Assembly (NCBI RefSeq): GCF_900107585.1
Contig: NZ_FNQM01000003.1
Coordinates: 516,141-580,140, forward strand
Reading direction: 5' to 3'
Source: Rubrimonas cliftonensis
Lineage (GTDB): Bacteria > Pseudomonadota > Alphaproteobacteria > Rhodobacterales > Rhodobacteraceae
Length of the DNA stretch: 64,000 bases
Notes under the pieces: generated by a model
The model's input: the letters and a program-made list of their open reading frames with translations, nothing else
Databases searched by the model: none
Told to the model about the DNA's origin: nothing
In this document: positions 38,315 to 46,101 of the stretch, piece by piece
Layout of the letters: each line of letters starts with the position of its first letter
Position numbering within the stretch: the first letter of the stretch is position 1
Program-made: the position numbers and the translations under genes

Positions 38315-39499
38315 TCAGGAGACGCCGAACTTCAGCAGTCGGATCGCGGCGGTGTCGGTGACGTCGCCGCCGACGCGGGCGGAGGCGAAGAACTGCACAT
38401 GCGGCTTGGCGGTGTAGGGGTCGCGCAGGATGCGCACGTCGGGCCGCTCCGCGATGGTGTAGCCGGCGCGGAAGTCGCCGAACGCGATGGCGAAGGCGTC
38501 GGCCGCGATGTCGGGCATGTCCTCGACAGTCAGCACCGGATAGCCCATCAGCCGCGCCGGCTGATCGCCCGAGACGCCCTCGGCCCACAGGAAGCGGCCC
38601 TCGGCGTCCTTCATCTTGCGCACGGCGCCGGCGGTCTTGGAGTTCATCGCGAACACGGCGTTCTGGCGATAGCGGGCGCCGAGGCTGTACACGAGATCCA
38701 CCAGCGCGTCGGCGGGGTCGGTCGGGTCGAAGGCGCCCGCCGCGCCGGTGGCGATGTAGCCGAGCGCGCCCAGCACCCAGGCGTCGGCCGGCGTCGTCGG
38801 GTAGGTCAGGAACCCGCGCGGCTTGTCGACGCCGTCGCCCGAGGTGAACGCGGCGTTCTCGGCGCGAGAGAAGGTGTCCGCGATGCGCTCCGCCAGCCAG
38901 CCCTCGATGTCGAAGGCGCTGTCGTCCAGCAGGCGCTGGGACGCCCGCGGCATCGCCGCCAGCTCATGCAGCGGGATGGAGATCTTCGTGATCTGCCCCG
39001 CGTCGGTCTCGGCCGGCGACGCGCCCTCGGCCAGCCATGCGCTGGCCATGCCGGTGGCGTCGATCAGCACTTCGAAGCTGCCCGCCTCGACCTGGGCCAC
39101 CGTCGCGACCGAGCGGAGCGAGCCGGCGCCGCGCAGGATCGAGCCGATGCGCCCGGCGGTCTCCTGATCGACGAGGTAGCCGCCCTCGGCGGCGACCGCC
39201 GTCGACAGGCCCTTGCGCTCGACGGTCAGGCCGCGCAGGCCGCTCTCGTCGCCGTTGCGCAGATAGTCGCCGATGGCCTTGCGATGCGGCGTCGCGTCCG
39301 CGGCGGCGGCGGCGAGCGCGGGGCGCTGGCCGGGCTTGCGGTCGATCATCGAAATGCGGTCGTCCTGGGTTTTCATCTTGGCCTCAATCTTTTCCTGAAA
39401 TGACTTGAGGTCACGCACCAGGGCGCTCACCTCTGCCTTCGCTTCCCGGATGGCGCCGGTCGCGGCGCCGCCGTCCTCGATCGAATGCGTCTCGCTCAT
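38315..39499 (-). CDS. GTA g5 major capsid protein (HK97 fold)
   Basis: 394 aa from ATG at 39499 (GAAGG 8 nt upstream; the GTG at 39508 lacks spacing). The N-terminal charged coiled coil (about 19-55, AKAEVSALVRDLKSFQEKIE) is the delta/scaffold domain expected to be cut off by g4. The HK97 core includes AEGGYLVDQETAGRIGSILR, RSVATVAQVEAGSFEVL, LHELAAMPRASQRLLDDSAF and the C-terminal GYTIAERPDVRILRDPYTAK. Length fits RcGTA capsid (about 398 aa). Confidence 0.97.
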   Translation of the reverse strand: MSETHSIEDGGAATGAIREAKAEVSALVRDLKSFQEKIEAKMKTQDDRISMIDRKPGQRPALAAAAADATPHRKAIGDYLRNGDESGLRGLTVERKGLSTAVAAEGGYLVDQETAGRIGSILRGAGSLRSVATVAQVEAGSFEVLIDATGMASAWLAEGASPAETDAGQITKISIPLHELAAMPRASQRLLDDSAFDIEGWLAERIADTFSRAENAAFTSGDGVDKPRGFLTYPTTPADAWVLGALGYIATGAAGAFDPTDPADALVDLVYSLGARYRQNAVFAMNSKTAGAVRKMKDAEGRFLWAEGVSGDQPARLMGYPVLTVEDMPDIAADAFAIAFGDFRAGYTIAERPDVRILRDPYTAKPHVQFFASARVGGDVTDTAAIRLLKFGVS

Positions 39500-39533
39500 C
39501 AAAAACACCTTCTCTGAAACACCGAAGAAACAG

Positions 39534-40118
39534 TCAGATCACGCTGCGCGCCTCCCGCAGCGCCTCGGTCAAGAGGCGGGCGGCTGCCGCCTCGCCGCCG
39601 TCGCTCAGCTGGAGACCGGCGGTCGCTCGGGCCTGCGGCAGCATCGGGAACGTCACGAGCGACACTTCCCAGAGATCGATCTCCAGCAGCCGACGGCCCC
39701 CGCCTTGTCGTTTTTCGGCGCGGATGACGCGGTAGCCGATCGACAGCCCGTCGATGGCGCCCGCGCTCAGCAGCGCCGCCGCCTCCGCGCCGCGCCGCAC
39801 ATCCGGCAGCAGTCGCCCGGAGACGCGCAGGCCGCGGTCGTCCTCGCCCAGCGCGTTCCAAACCCCGATCGGCTGCATCGGATCGTGCTGCCACAGCAGC
39901 TTCACCGAGGTTCCCCGCCGCTGAAGCGACGCCGCGAACGCGCCGGGGGCGACTTCGTCGCCACCCTCGTCGATGACGCCGAACAGGCTGGCGTATCCCT
40001 CGATCAGGCCCGGCTCGGCGTCGGAGCGGCGTCCGAGCGCACAGAACTTCATCTCCAGCGCGGCGCCCGCGCCGGGAGAAGACGGGCCCTCGCCGACCGA
40101 GCGCATGTCGTTTTTCAT
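39534..40118 (-). CDS. GTA g4 prohead protease (HK97 family)
   Basis: 194 aa from ATG at 40118 (GGAG 9 nt upstream). Serine protease of the phage prohead family. Catalytic His in VKLLWQHDPMQPIG, Ser in GAIDGLSIGYRVI, and the LLEIDLWEVSLVTFPMLPQA strand. It matures the capsid and is then lost. g3.5 lies 29 nt upstream. Confidence 0.94.
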   Translation of the reverse strand: MKNDMRSVGEGPSSPGAGAALEMKFCALGRRSDAEPGLIEGYASLFGVIDEGGDEVAPGAFAASLQRRGTSVKLLWQHDPMQPIGVWNALGEDDRGLRVSGRLLPDVRRGAEAAALLSAGAIDGLSIGYRVIRAEKRQGGGRRLLEIDLWEVSLVTFPMLPQARATAGLQLSDGGEAAAARLLTEALREARSVI

Positions 40119-40147
40119 CTTGCTCGCTCCTATCCGCGCGTCGCCCG

Positions 40148-40324
40148 TCACAAACGACGCTGGTGCTGGTTGACGAGACGCGTCACCGCGTCGAGGCGGG
40201 TCTGCAGCGCCCGCCAGCGCCTGCCGATGACCCGCAGTTCGGAGAGTCGACGCGCCGAAGCCGCCTCGTAGCTCTCCGCTTCGGGGCCGGTGGCCCGCGC
40301 GCCCGTAGAGAGTCGATCCTTCAT
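40148..40324 (-). CDS. GTA g3.5 small protein
   Basis: 58 aa (MKDRLSTGARATGPEAESYE start), mostly helical and basic, with ASARRLSELRVIGRRWRALQ and a VTRLVNQHQRRL end. It overlaps g3 by 4 nt (ATGA) and has GGGAGG upstream. A small ORF in the same place is known in RcGTA between portal and protease; its role is not established. Confidence 0.82.
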   Translation of the reverse strand: MKDRLSTGARATGPEAESYEAASARRLSELRVIGRRWRALQTRLDAVTRLVNQHQRRL

Positions 40325-41499
40325 GTCCGGACCTCCCTCGGAGGAAGCCCCAGGAGCCGGCGCTTTTCGTCCGCGTCCAGGAAGTCCGCTTTTGCGATCC
40401 GGTTCCATTGCGCATCCCTTTCGTCGGAGAGGGCCGGAACACGGTCGAGATCCGGCTCCGCCCGCACGGCGCCGCCCCAGCGCCACCCCAGCCACCCCGA
40501 AAGGGCGCTGGCGGTCCGGCGGGCGAGCGGCGTCACCGCCTGGCGGAAGAAGGCGCGGTTGGCCTCCTGATAGTTCGCGTAGGTGTTGTCGCCCGGCAGG
40601 CCGAGCAGCAGCGGCGGCACGCCGAAGGCGAGCGCAATCTCGCGCGCGGCGGCGTTGCGCGTCTCGAGAAACTCCATCTCCGCGGGGCTGAAGCCCATCG
40701 GCTTCCAGTCCAGCCCGCCTTCCAGCAGCATCGGCCGTCCGGCGTTGCGCGCGCCCTGGTGGTTGGCCTCGAGCTCCTCCACCAGTCGCCCGTACTGCTC
40801 CTCGGTCAGCGTCCCGGCGCCGTCGGCGCCGCGATAGACGACCGCGCCCGACGGACGGGCTGCGTTGTCGAGCAGCGCCTTGTTCCAGCGCGCGGCCTCG
40901 TTGTGGATGTCGATGGCCGCCGCCGCGCTCTCCAGCGGCGACATGCCGTAATGGTCGTTCAAGGGGTGGAACGAGCGCAGATGCAGCATCGGCGGCGCGT
41001 CGCACGTCATGGCGAAGCGGTGCGCTGTGGCGCCGACCCTGTATTCATAGGCCTCCGGCCATCCGTCGGCGCCTGGCACCACCCTCACGCGGTCTGGCCG
41101 CAGCACATGGAGTTCGGCCGGGGCGCCGCGCGCGTCGCAGTTCGCCGCCTCAAGATAGGCGTTGCCGGAAAGCTGCAGATGTCCGTAGGTCGCCTCGAGC
41201 AGCGCCGCGCCGTCCTGCCCCGGATTGGGGCTCTGGAGCAGCGTGATCATCGGGTGGTCGGCAAGCTCGCGCCCGCCTTCGACGAAGCGCAGAGGCACGG
41301 CGGCCGCCGCCTCTGCGATCATGCGCACGCAGCGGAAGCCGATGACGTTGCCGGCGTAGCCGGCGCGTGTCAGCGATACCGTGTCGCGAGGGGTCCATGC
41401 GGCGCGGCCTGGCCCATTGATCACGGTCATGGCCCCCACCGCCGAGGCCTTCTGTTCGCGCGCATGCTTTCGCCACGCGCCGAAAATGCCGAACGCCAT
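40321..41499 (-). CDS. GTA g3 portal protein (HK97 family)
   Basis: 392 aa from ATG at 41499, chosen for GGGAG 6 nt upstream; the ATG at 41520 has none. HK97-type portal: RAGYAGNVIGFRCVRMIAEA, ELADHPMITLLQSPNPGQDG, LQLSGNAYLEA, LHLRSFHPLNDHYGMSPLES, then ALAFGVPPLLLGLPGDNTYA and NYQEANRAFFRQAVTPLARR. Dodecameric ring through which DNA is packaged and released. Confidence 0.96.
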   Translation of the reverse strand: MAFGIFGAWRKHAREQKASAVGAMTVINGPGRAAWTPRDTVSLTRAGYAGNVIGFRCVRMIAEAAAAVPLRFVEGGRELADHPMITLLQSPNPGQDGAALLEATYGHLQLSGNAYLEAANCDARGAPAELHVLRPDRVRVVPGADGWPEAYEYRVGATAHRFAMTCDAPPMLHLRSFHPLNDHYGMSPLESAAAAIDIHNEAARWNKALLDNAARPSGAVVYRGADGAGTLTEEQYGRLVEELEANHQGARNAGRPMLLEGGLDWKPMGFSPAEMEFLETRNAAAREIALAFGVPPLLLGLPGDNTYANYQEANRAFFRQAVTPLARRTASALSGWLGWRWGGAVRAEPDLDRVPALSDERDAQWNRIAKADFLDADEKRRLLGLPPREVRT

Positions 41500-41576
41500 C
41501 AGCGTCTCCCATGGTTGCATCCGTGGCGCCGACGCCGCCCTCGCGGCCTCGTCGGCGCGGCTTCCAGAGCCCTTCT

Positions 41577-42962
41577 TCAGAGCCGCCGAACCCGCGGCGC
41601 GCCCTCAGGCTCATGCATCAGCGCGACCACCGCCCAGACGAGGGCGTCGACACGGTCGGGGCTTGGCCCCGGTCCGCCAAAGGCGCACAGTTCATCTTCA
41701 AGCGCGGGGTGGCAGCCCACATGGCGCACGCGCCCCTGTTCGTAGAGCAGCGACACCGGCTCCGCCCGCGCCGCCTTCCCGGTCGTCGCCCGCACGGTAG
41801 AGACCGGCGCGACTGGATCGATGCGCCGGATCATCTCCGCCACGAGATCGCCGCCCTGATTGACCTCCGCGACGATGCGCGAGGCGCAGTAGCTCCGGGC
41901 CGCCTCGGCGACCAGCGCCGCCCACGCCGCCGGGGCAAGCCCCTGGGCGGAGCGGTCGGCGAGCACATAGCAGGCGTCCCCCGCCCTGCCGGCAACCACG
42001 ATCCCGCAGGCGTCGGAACCGGCGTGGCTCGTCACCGGCGGATCGACGCCGATCACCACCCGATCCATCGCCGGCGCCCTTGCGACGCGGTGCCGCTCGA
42101 TGCCTGCGCGGGTGAACATCGCGCCTGGCCGCTCCGTGAGCAGTTCGCCGTCGAGCTCCTGCCGGCCCTGGGCCGTCCCGCGATAGCGACTTGTTATCTT
42201 CTCCAGAAAGTCCCTGGCCAGGTAGGCCCGGTTCGCCGCCGTCGGCGCGGTCGTCGCAACCGTCGACGGATCTTCAAGAATGCGCCGCAGCAGCGCGCTG
42301 TCGCGCGGCGTCGTCGTCACCACCTGTCTCGGCCGCGTCCCGAGGCGCAGGCCGAACTGAAGCATGTCCCATGCCTGCTGGCCGCGGCGCCACTTCGCCA
42401 GCTCGTCGGACCAGGCGCAGTCGAACTGCGGGCCGCGCAGCGACTCCGGATCAGCCGCGGAAAACAGCTGAGCCTCCGCGCCGTTGGCCCAGACCAGCCG
42501 CCGCCGCGTCGCGACATAGTCCGGCCTGCGATCCGGCGGCGTGCAGGTCATGATCCCGCTGTCGCCGAACACCATGACGTCGCGCGCCTGCGCCCAGGTC
42601 TCCGCCACCAGCGCCGCCCGCTTCGCACGGCCCGGCGCCGTCGGCGTCGCGCCCTCCATCTGGGCGCGCAGCCACTCCGCGCCCGCCCGCGTCTTGCCCG
42701 CGCCGCGCCCGCCCATGGCCACCCAGGTCGTCCACTCGCCTTCCGGCGCGAGCTGGTGGTCCGGATGCGCCCAAACCTCGAACAGATAGGGCAGCGCAGC
42801 CTGCGCGTTGGCGCTCAGTCCGCGAATGAAGGCGTCACGTTGACTGCGCTCCAGCGAGGCCAGCGAGTCGGCGAGCGACCTCAGCCCGCGCGGCGTCGAG
42901 GTCGATGGCGCGCTCGCTGGCGCGCTGCACGCCGACATGGCGCCGCAAGAGCTTGGCTTCAT
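41577..42962 (-). CDS. GTA g2 large terminase (ATPase/nuclease)
   Basis: 461 aa if read from ATG 42962; ATG 42938 is an alternative and neither has an SD. Walker A GGRGAGKTRAGAEWL (G85-T91), Walker B-like FDCAWSDELAKWRRG, coupling motif VVTTTPRDS, and the RNase H-like nuclease with DRVVIGVDPPV (Asp) and the late SPDRVDALVWAVVAL motif (Asp). It packages headfuls of DNA. The conserved part begins about residue 27 (LRSLADSLASLERSQRDAF), which already overlaps g1 by some 50 nt, so the N-terminal 26 residues are doubtful. Confidence 0.94.
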   Translation of the reverse strand: MKPSSCGAMSACSAPASAPSTSTPRGLRSLADSLASLERSQRDAFIRGLSANAQAALPYLFEVWAHPDHQLAPEGEWTTWVAMGGRGAGKTRAGAEWLRAQMEGATPTAPGRAKRAALVAETWAQARDVMVFGDSGIMTCTPPDRRPDYVATRRRLVWANGAEAQLFSAADPESLRGPQFDCAWSDELAKWRRGQQAWDMLQFGLRLGTRPRQVVTTTPRDSALLRRILEDPSTVATTAPTAANRAYLARDFLEKITSRYRGTAQGRQELDGELLTERPGAMFTRAGIERHRVARAPAMDRVVIGVDPPVTSHAGSDACGIVVAGRAGDACYVLADRSAQGLAPAAWAALVAEAARSYCASRIVAEVNQGGDLVAEMIRRIDPVAPVSTVRATTGKAARAEPVSLLYEQGRVRHVGCHPALEDELCAFGGPGPSPDRVDALVWAVVALMHEPEGAPRVRRL

Positions 42963-43158
42963 AATCGAGCACCATCAATACAGCCTTCTGATGCGCGCGG
43001 ATCACGCCCATCTCGTCGGGATCGAGAGGACGCCGCCCTTCCTCGTTGCGAAGATGCATGATCACCGCAGTCAGAGTGGTGGCGAGTTCCTCGTAGATTG
43101 CGCAGGCGTGCTGTAGCGCCTTTCGGGCCGCGCGCTGCGCGTCTGGGGATTTCGCCAC
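42835..43158 (-). CDS. GTA g1 small terminase-like protein
   Basis: 107 aa from GTG at 43158 (GAGG 6 nt upstream). Helical: SPDAQRAARKALQHACAIYE, then TTLTAVIMHLRNEEGRRPLD, the EMGVIRAHQKAVLMVLDYEA helix, and a C-terminal helix DAARAEVARRLAGLAG that could bind the large subunit. In RcGTA g1 is the small terminase. A GTG at 43203 with GGGGAG upstream is possible, but the extra 15 codons use ATT, AGT, GTA and TTT, unlike the rest of the gene, and look like leader. Confidence 0.82.
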   Translation of the reverse strand: MAKSPDAQRAARKALQHACAIYEELATTLTAVIMHLRNEEGRRPLDPDEMGVIRAHQKAVLMVLDYEAKLLRRHVGVQRASERAIDLDAARAEVARRLAGLAGAQST

Positions 43159-43239
43159 GCCGCACCTCGCGAAAAATACACTCGAGAAAATCCGCCGGTT
43201 CACTCACTCTCCCCGGCGTCGGGAATCAAATTCCATGGC

Positions 43240-43283
43240 AATGCTTGATCTTCTATCGGAAAGCGATCCGGCTGTCAAGCATT
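43240..43283. repeat. 9-bp inverted repeat framing the GTA core promoter
   Basis: AATGCTTGA (43240-43248) and TCAAGCATT (43275-43283) are exact reverse complements with centres 35 bp apart. One arm overlaps the -35 hexamer and the other covers the predicted start site. This is the arrangement expected for an operator whose bound dimers straddle the promoter. Confidence 0.6.
43250..43278 (-). promoter_or_regulatory. Predicted sigma70-type promoter of the GTA cluster
   Basis: On the minus strand: TTGACA (43278-43273), 17-nt spacer, TAGAAG (43255-43250); predicted start near 43243, about 85 nt before g1. Directly upstream, 43284-43315 is almost entirely A/T (A-tracts, and the palindrome ACTAATTAGT at 43305-43314 that overlaps the mltG stop), like an UP element. 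The 151-nt mltG-g1 gap is by far the most AT-rich stretch in this window. Confidence 0.6.
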
Positions 43284-43309
43284 TTACATTTTTTTACTTT
43301 AAATACTAA

Positions 43310-44302
43310 TTAGTTACCAGAAGAACCCCGGGAACGCTCGATCGCCCGCCACGCCGCGACATTGCGATTGTGCTCCTGAAGCGTCCGGGCGAACGCATGG
43401 CCACCGGTCCCGTCCGCCACGAAAAAGAGCGCATCGGTATCTTCTGGCCGCGCGGCCGCCATCAGCGAGGCCTCGCCCGGATTGGCGATCGGCGTCGGCG
43501 GCAGACCGTCGATCGTGTAGGTGTTCCAGGGCGTCGGCGTCTGGATGTCGCTCCGCGTCAGCGGCCGCTCCAGCGGCCCGCGCCCCTCGGTGATCCCGTA
43601 GATGATCGTCGGGTCGGACTGGAGGCGCATCCCGCGCTCCAGCCGGTTGTGGAACACGCCTGCGACCAGTCCGCGCTCCGCCGCGACGCCCGTCTCCTTC
43701 TCGACGATCGAAGCCAGCGTCACGAGATCGAGCGGGTTCTCGAGCCTCAGCCCGGGATCACGCGCCTCCCACGCGGCGGCGACCCGCCGCGTCTGGAGAT
43801 CCTTCATGCGCTGCAGGGTGGCCGCCCTGCTGTCGCCGCGCTGGATCGCATAGGTGTCTGGGGCCAGCGCGCCTTCCGGCGGCGTCTCGTCGATCTCGCC
43901 GCTCAGCAGCGGCTCCGCCCGGAGCAGCGCCACGACCTCCCCGGAGGTCAGACCCTCCGCGACGGTCAGCGAGTACTGCACCGTCCGCCCGCTCGTCAGG
44001 ATGTCGAGCAGCCCCGCCATCGAGGCGCCGGCCGGAATGTCGTATTCGCCGAACCGCAGGGCCTCGTCCTGGCCGCGATACCGCGCCGCCAGCCGGAACA
44101 GCGTCGGCGACCCGATCATGCCCGCCTCGGCCAATCGATCCGACACCTGCGACAGCGAGGCCCCGCGCGCCACGGTGAAGCGCGCGGGCTCGGCCAGCGG
44201 CCCTACCGCCTCCACCTGACGCATCGCATAGCCGATCATGCCCGCCGCCACGACGCCCAGCACGATCAGCAGCGTCAGCGCGTTCGCCGCGACGCTGCGC
44301 AT
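43310..44302 (-). CDS. mltG: Endolytic murein transglycosylase MltG
   Basis: 330-aa inner-membrane enzyme that cuts nascent glycan strands. A single N-terminal TM (LTLLIVLGVVAAGMIGYAM) precedes a LysM-like region (FTVARGASLSQVSDRLAEAG) and the YceG domain, with the catalytic Glu in TLASIVEKETGVAAERGLVA, FHNRLERGMRLQSDPTIIYG, and the LPPTPIANPGEASLMAA motif. GAGGG 7 nt before the ATG, 10 nt after fabF. Its stop (43310) lies in the AT-rich patch upstream of the GTA promoter. Confidence 0.96.
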   Translation of the reverse strand: MRSVAANALTLLIVLGVVAAGMIGYAMRQVEAVGPLAEPARFTVARGASLSQVSDRLAEAGMIGSPTLFRLAARYRGQDEALRFGEYDIPAGASMAGLLDILTSGRTVQYSLTVAEGLTSGEVVALLRAEPLLSGEIDETPPEGALAPDTYAIQRGDSRAATLQRMKDLQTRRVAAAWEARDPGLRLENPLDLVTLASIVEKETGVAAERGLVAGVFHNRLERGMRLQSDPTIIYGITEGRGPLERPLTRSDIQTPTPWNTYTIDGLPPTPIANPGEASLMAAARPEDTDALFFVADGTGGHAFARTLQEHNRNVAAWRAIERSRGSSGN

Positions 44303-44312
44303 GCGGCGGCCC

Positions 44313-45575
44313 TCAGGGCGCCCGGCCGAGCACCAGCGAGGCGTTGGTGCCGCCGAAACCGAAGGAATTGGAGAGCGCCACGTCGATTCTCCTTTGGCGC
44401 GGCTGATGCGGCGCGAGGTCGATCGGCGTCTCCACCGAAGGGTTGTCGAGATTGAGCGTCGGCGGGGCGATCTGGTCGCGGAGGGCCAGGGCGCAGAAGA
44501 TCGCCTCGATCGCGCCCGCGGCGCCGAGCAGGTGGCCGGTCGAGGACTTCGTTGAGGACATCGTGACCGACGCGGCGTGGTTTCCGAGCATCCGCGCCAC
44601 CGCCTGCAGCTCGATCTCGTCGCCCATCGGCGTCGAGGTGCCATGCGCGTTGACATAGTCGATGTCGGAGGCGTCGAGGCCGGCGCTCTTCAGCGCCGCG
44701 CGCATCGAGCGGTATCCGCCGTCGCCGTCCGGCGCGGGAGACGTGATGTGATAGGCGTCTCCAGACATGCCGTAGCCGAGCACCTCGGCGTAGATCTTCG
44801 CGCCCCGCGCGCGCGCATGGTCGTATTCCTCGAGGACGACCACGCCCGCGCCCTCGCCCATCACGAAGCCGTCGCGATCCCGGTCATAGGGCCGCGACGC
44901 CTTATCCGGCGCCTCGTTGAACCTCGTGGAGAGCGCCTTGCAGGCGGAGAACCCCGCGATGGAGAGCTCGCAGATCGGCGCCTCCGCGCCTCCCGCGACC
45001 ATCACCTCCGCCTCGCCGGCGCGGATGATCCGCGCGGCGTCCCCGATGGCGTGCGCGCCGGTGGAGCAGGCCGTCACCACCGCGTGATTGGGGCCCTTGA
45101 AGCCGTACTTGATCGAGACCTGCCCGGAGCAGAGGTTGATCAGGGCGGCGGGAATGAAGAACGGCGAGATGCGCCGCGGCCCGCGCTCCTTCAGCGTGAT
45201 CGCACCCTCGGCGATGGTCTCGATCCCGCCGATGCCGGAGCCGATCATCACGCCCGTGCGCTCCTGCGCCGCCTCGTCGGTCGGCGTCCAGCCGGCGTCG
45301 GCGATGGCCTGATCCGCCGCGACCATCGCATAGACGATGAAGCGGTCGAGCTTGCGGCGTTCGCGGGACGGCATCCAGTCCTCGGGCGTGAAGCCGCCCT
45401 CTGCGGTCGGTCCGAACGGGATCTCGCAGGCGATCTTGCAGGGCAGGTGCCGGGCGTCGAAATACCTGACCGCGGCGGCCCCGGAAGCGCCGTTCAGCAG
45501 CCGGCTCCAGGTCTCCTCGACCCCGCAGGCGAGGGGCGTCAGGGCGCCGACGCCGGTTATCACGACCCGTTTCAT
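44313..45575 (-). CDS. fabF: Beta-ketoacyl-ACP synthase II
   Basis: 420 aa. Elongating condensing enzyme of fatty acid synthesis. Thiolase fold with catalytic Cys in VVTACSTGAHAIGDAARII (C170) and His in VNAHGTSTPMGDEIE (H311) and SSTKSSTGHLLGAAGAIEAI (H348, with K343). The glycine-rich end is SFGFGGTNASLVL. ATG at 45575 with GGAG 8 nt upstream. It follows acpP after a 102-nt gap holding a hairpin. Confidence 0.98.
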   Translation of the reverse strand: MKRVVITGVGALTPLACGVEETWSRLLNGASGAAAVRYFDARHLPCKIACEIPFGPTAEGGFTPEDWMPSRERRKLDRFIVYAMVAADQAIADAGWTPTDEAAQERTGVMIGSGIGGIETIAEGAITLKERGPRRISPFFIPAALINLCSGQVSIKYGFKGPNHAVVTACSTGAHAIGDAARIIRAGEAEVMVAGGAEAPICELSIAGFSACKALSTRFNEAPDKASRPYDRDRDGFVMGEGAGVVVLEEYDHARARGAKIYAEVLGYGMSGDAYHITSPAPDGDGGYRSMRAALKSAGLDASDIDYVNAHGTSTPMGDEIELQAVARMLGNHAASVTMSSTKSSTGHLLGAAGAIEAIFCALALRDQIAPPTLNLDNPSVETPIDLAPHQPRQRRIDVALSNSFGFGGTNASLVLGRAP

Positions 45576-45643
45576 GGAAGCACTCCGGTTGCCCGCGGCG
45601 CGTCGCGGCGCCGGTGGGGCGGGCGGCGGCGGGCGCGACGCGC

Positions 45644-45666
45644 CGGAGGCGGCCAGGCCGCCTCCG
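45644..45666 (-). terminator. Strong hairpin between acpP and fabF
   Basis: CGGAGGCGGCC (45644-45654) and GGCCGCCTCCG (45656-45666) are perfect 11-bp arms about one base; a realistic stem is 9 bp with a 5-nt loop. It lies 11 nt past the acpP stop on the minus strand, without a U tract. It may stabilise acpP mRNA and dampen fabF/mltG transcription. Confidence 0.55.
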
Positions 45667-45677
45667 CCCGGCAGAAA

Positions 45678-45920
45678 TCAGGCGTTCGCCGCGTTCTCAG
45701 AGATGAACTTCACCGCGTCGCCGAACGTCTGGATGGTCTCCGCTGCGTCGTCGGGGATCTCGATCCCGAACTCCTCCTCGAAAGCCATCACCAGTTCGAC
45801 CGTGTCGAGGCTGTCGGCGCCCAGATCGTCGATGAAGCTCGCGCCCTCCACGACCTTCTCCTCATCGACGCCAAGATGGTCGACGACGATCTTCTTAACC
45901 CGGTCAGCGATATCGCTCAT
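45678..45920 (-). CDS. acpP: Acyl carrier protein
   Basis: 80 aa, strongly acidic four-helix protein. The phosphopantetheine site is Ser37 in [23 protein letters not shown] at 45920 with GAGGGA 7 nt upstream ([20 protein letters not shown]). Central carrier for the fab genes around it. Confidence 0.98.
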   Translation of the reverse strand: MSDIADRVKKIVVDHLGVDEEKVVEGASFIDDLGADSLDTVELVMAFEEEFGIEIPDDAAETIQTFGDAVKFISENAANA

Positions 45921-45933
45921 GGTCCAGTCCCTC

Positions 45934-45963
45934 ATTGTATGAGCCGCAGCGGCCCAGTGTTAA
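45934..45963 (-). promoter_or_regulatory. Possible promoter ahead of acpP
   Basis: Minus strand TTAACA (45963-45958), 18-nt spacer, TACAAT (45939-45934). The boxes are good (5/6 each), but a start about 7 nt downstream would fall inside or after the acpP SD and give an almost leaderless message, so the match may be fortuitous. Confidence 0.3.
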
Positions 45964-46101
45964 CCTCTGTCCGCGCCGCGGCGGCCCGTGACCCGCCTGC
46001 TGACGACGACGCTTTCCCGACGCCGGCGGCCTTGACCCGGCGGTTGCTTAGCACACCCCCAAGACGCGGCAAATACGCCGGGACGCCTTGAGAACACCCA
46101 C

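Noticed and set aside
28048..43203. Active temperate prophage
   Set aside because: No integrase, repressor, replication or lysis genes and no flanking direct repeats were seen; gene order matches RcGTA, and composition equals that of the host.
43159..43207. Alternative starts for g1 at GTG 43203 and for a different frame at GTG 43207
   Set aside because: The extra codons are AT-rich and unlike local codon use, and the 43207 frame gives a basic peptide without conservation; 43158 is preferred, though 43203 cannot be excluded.
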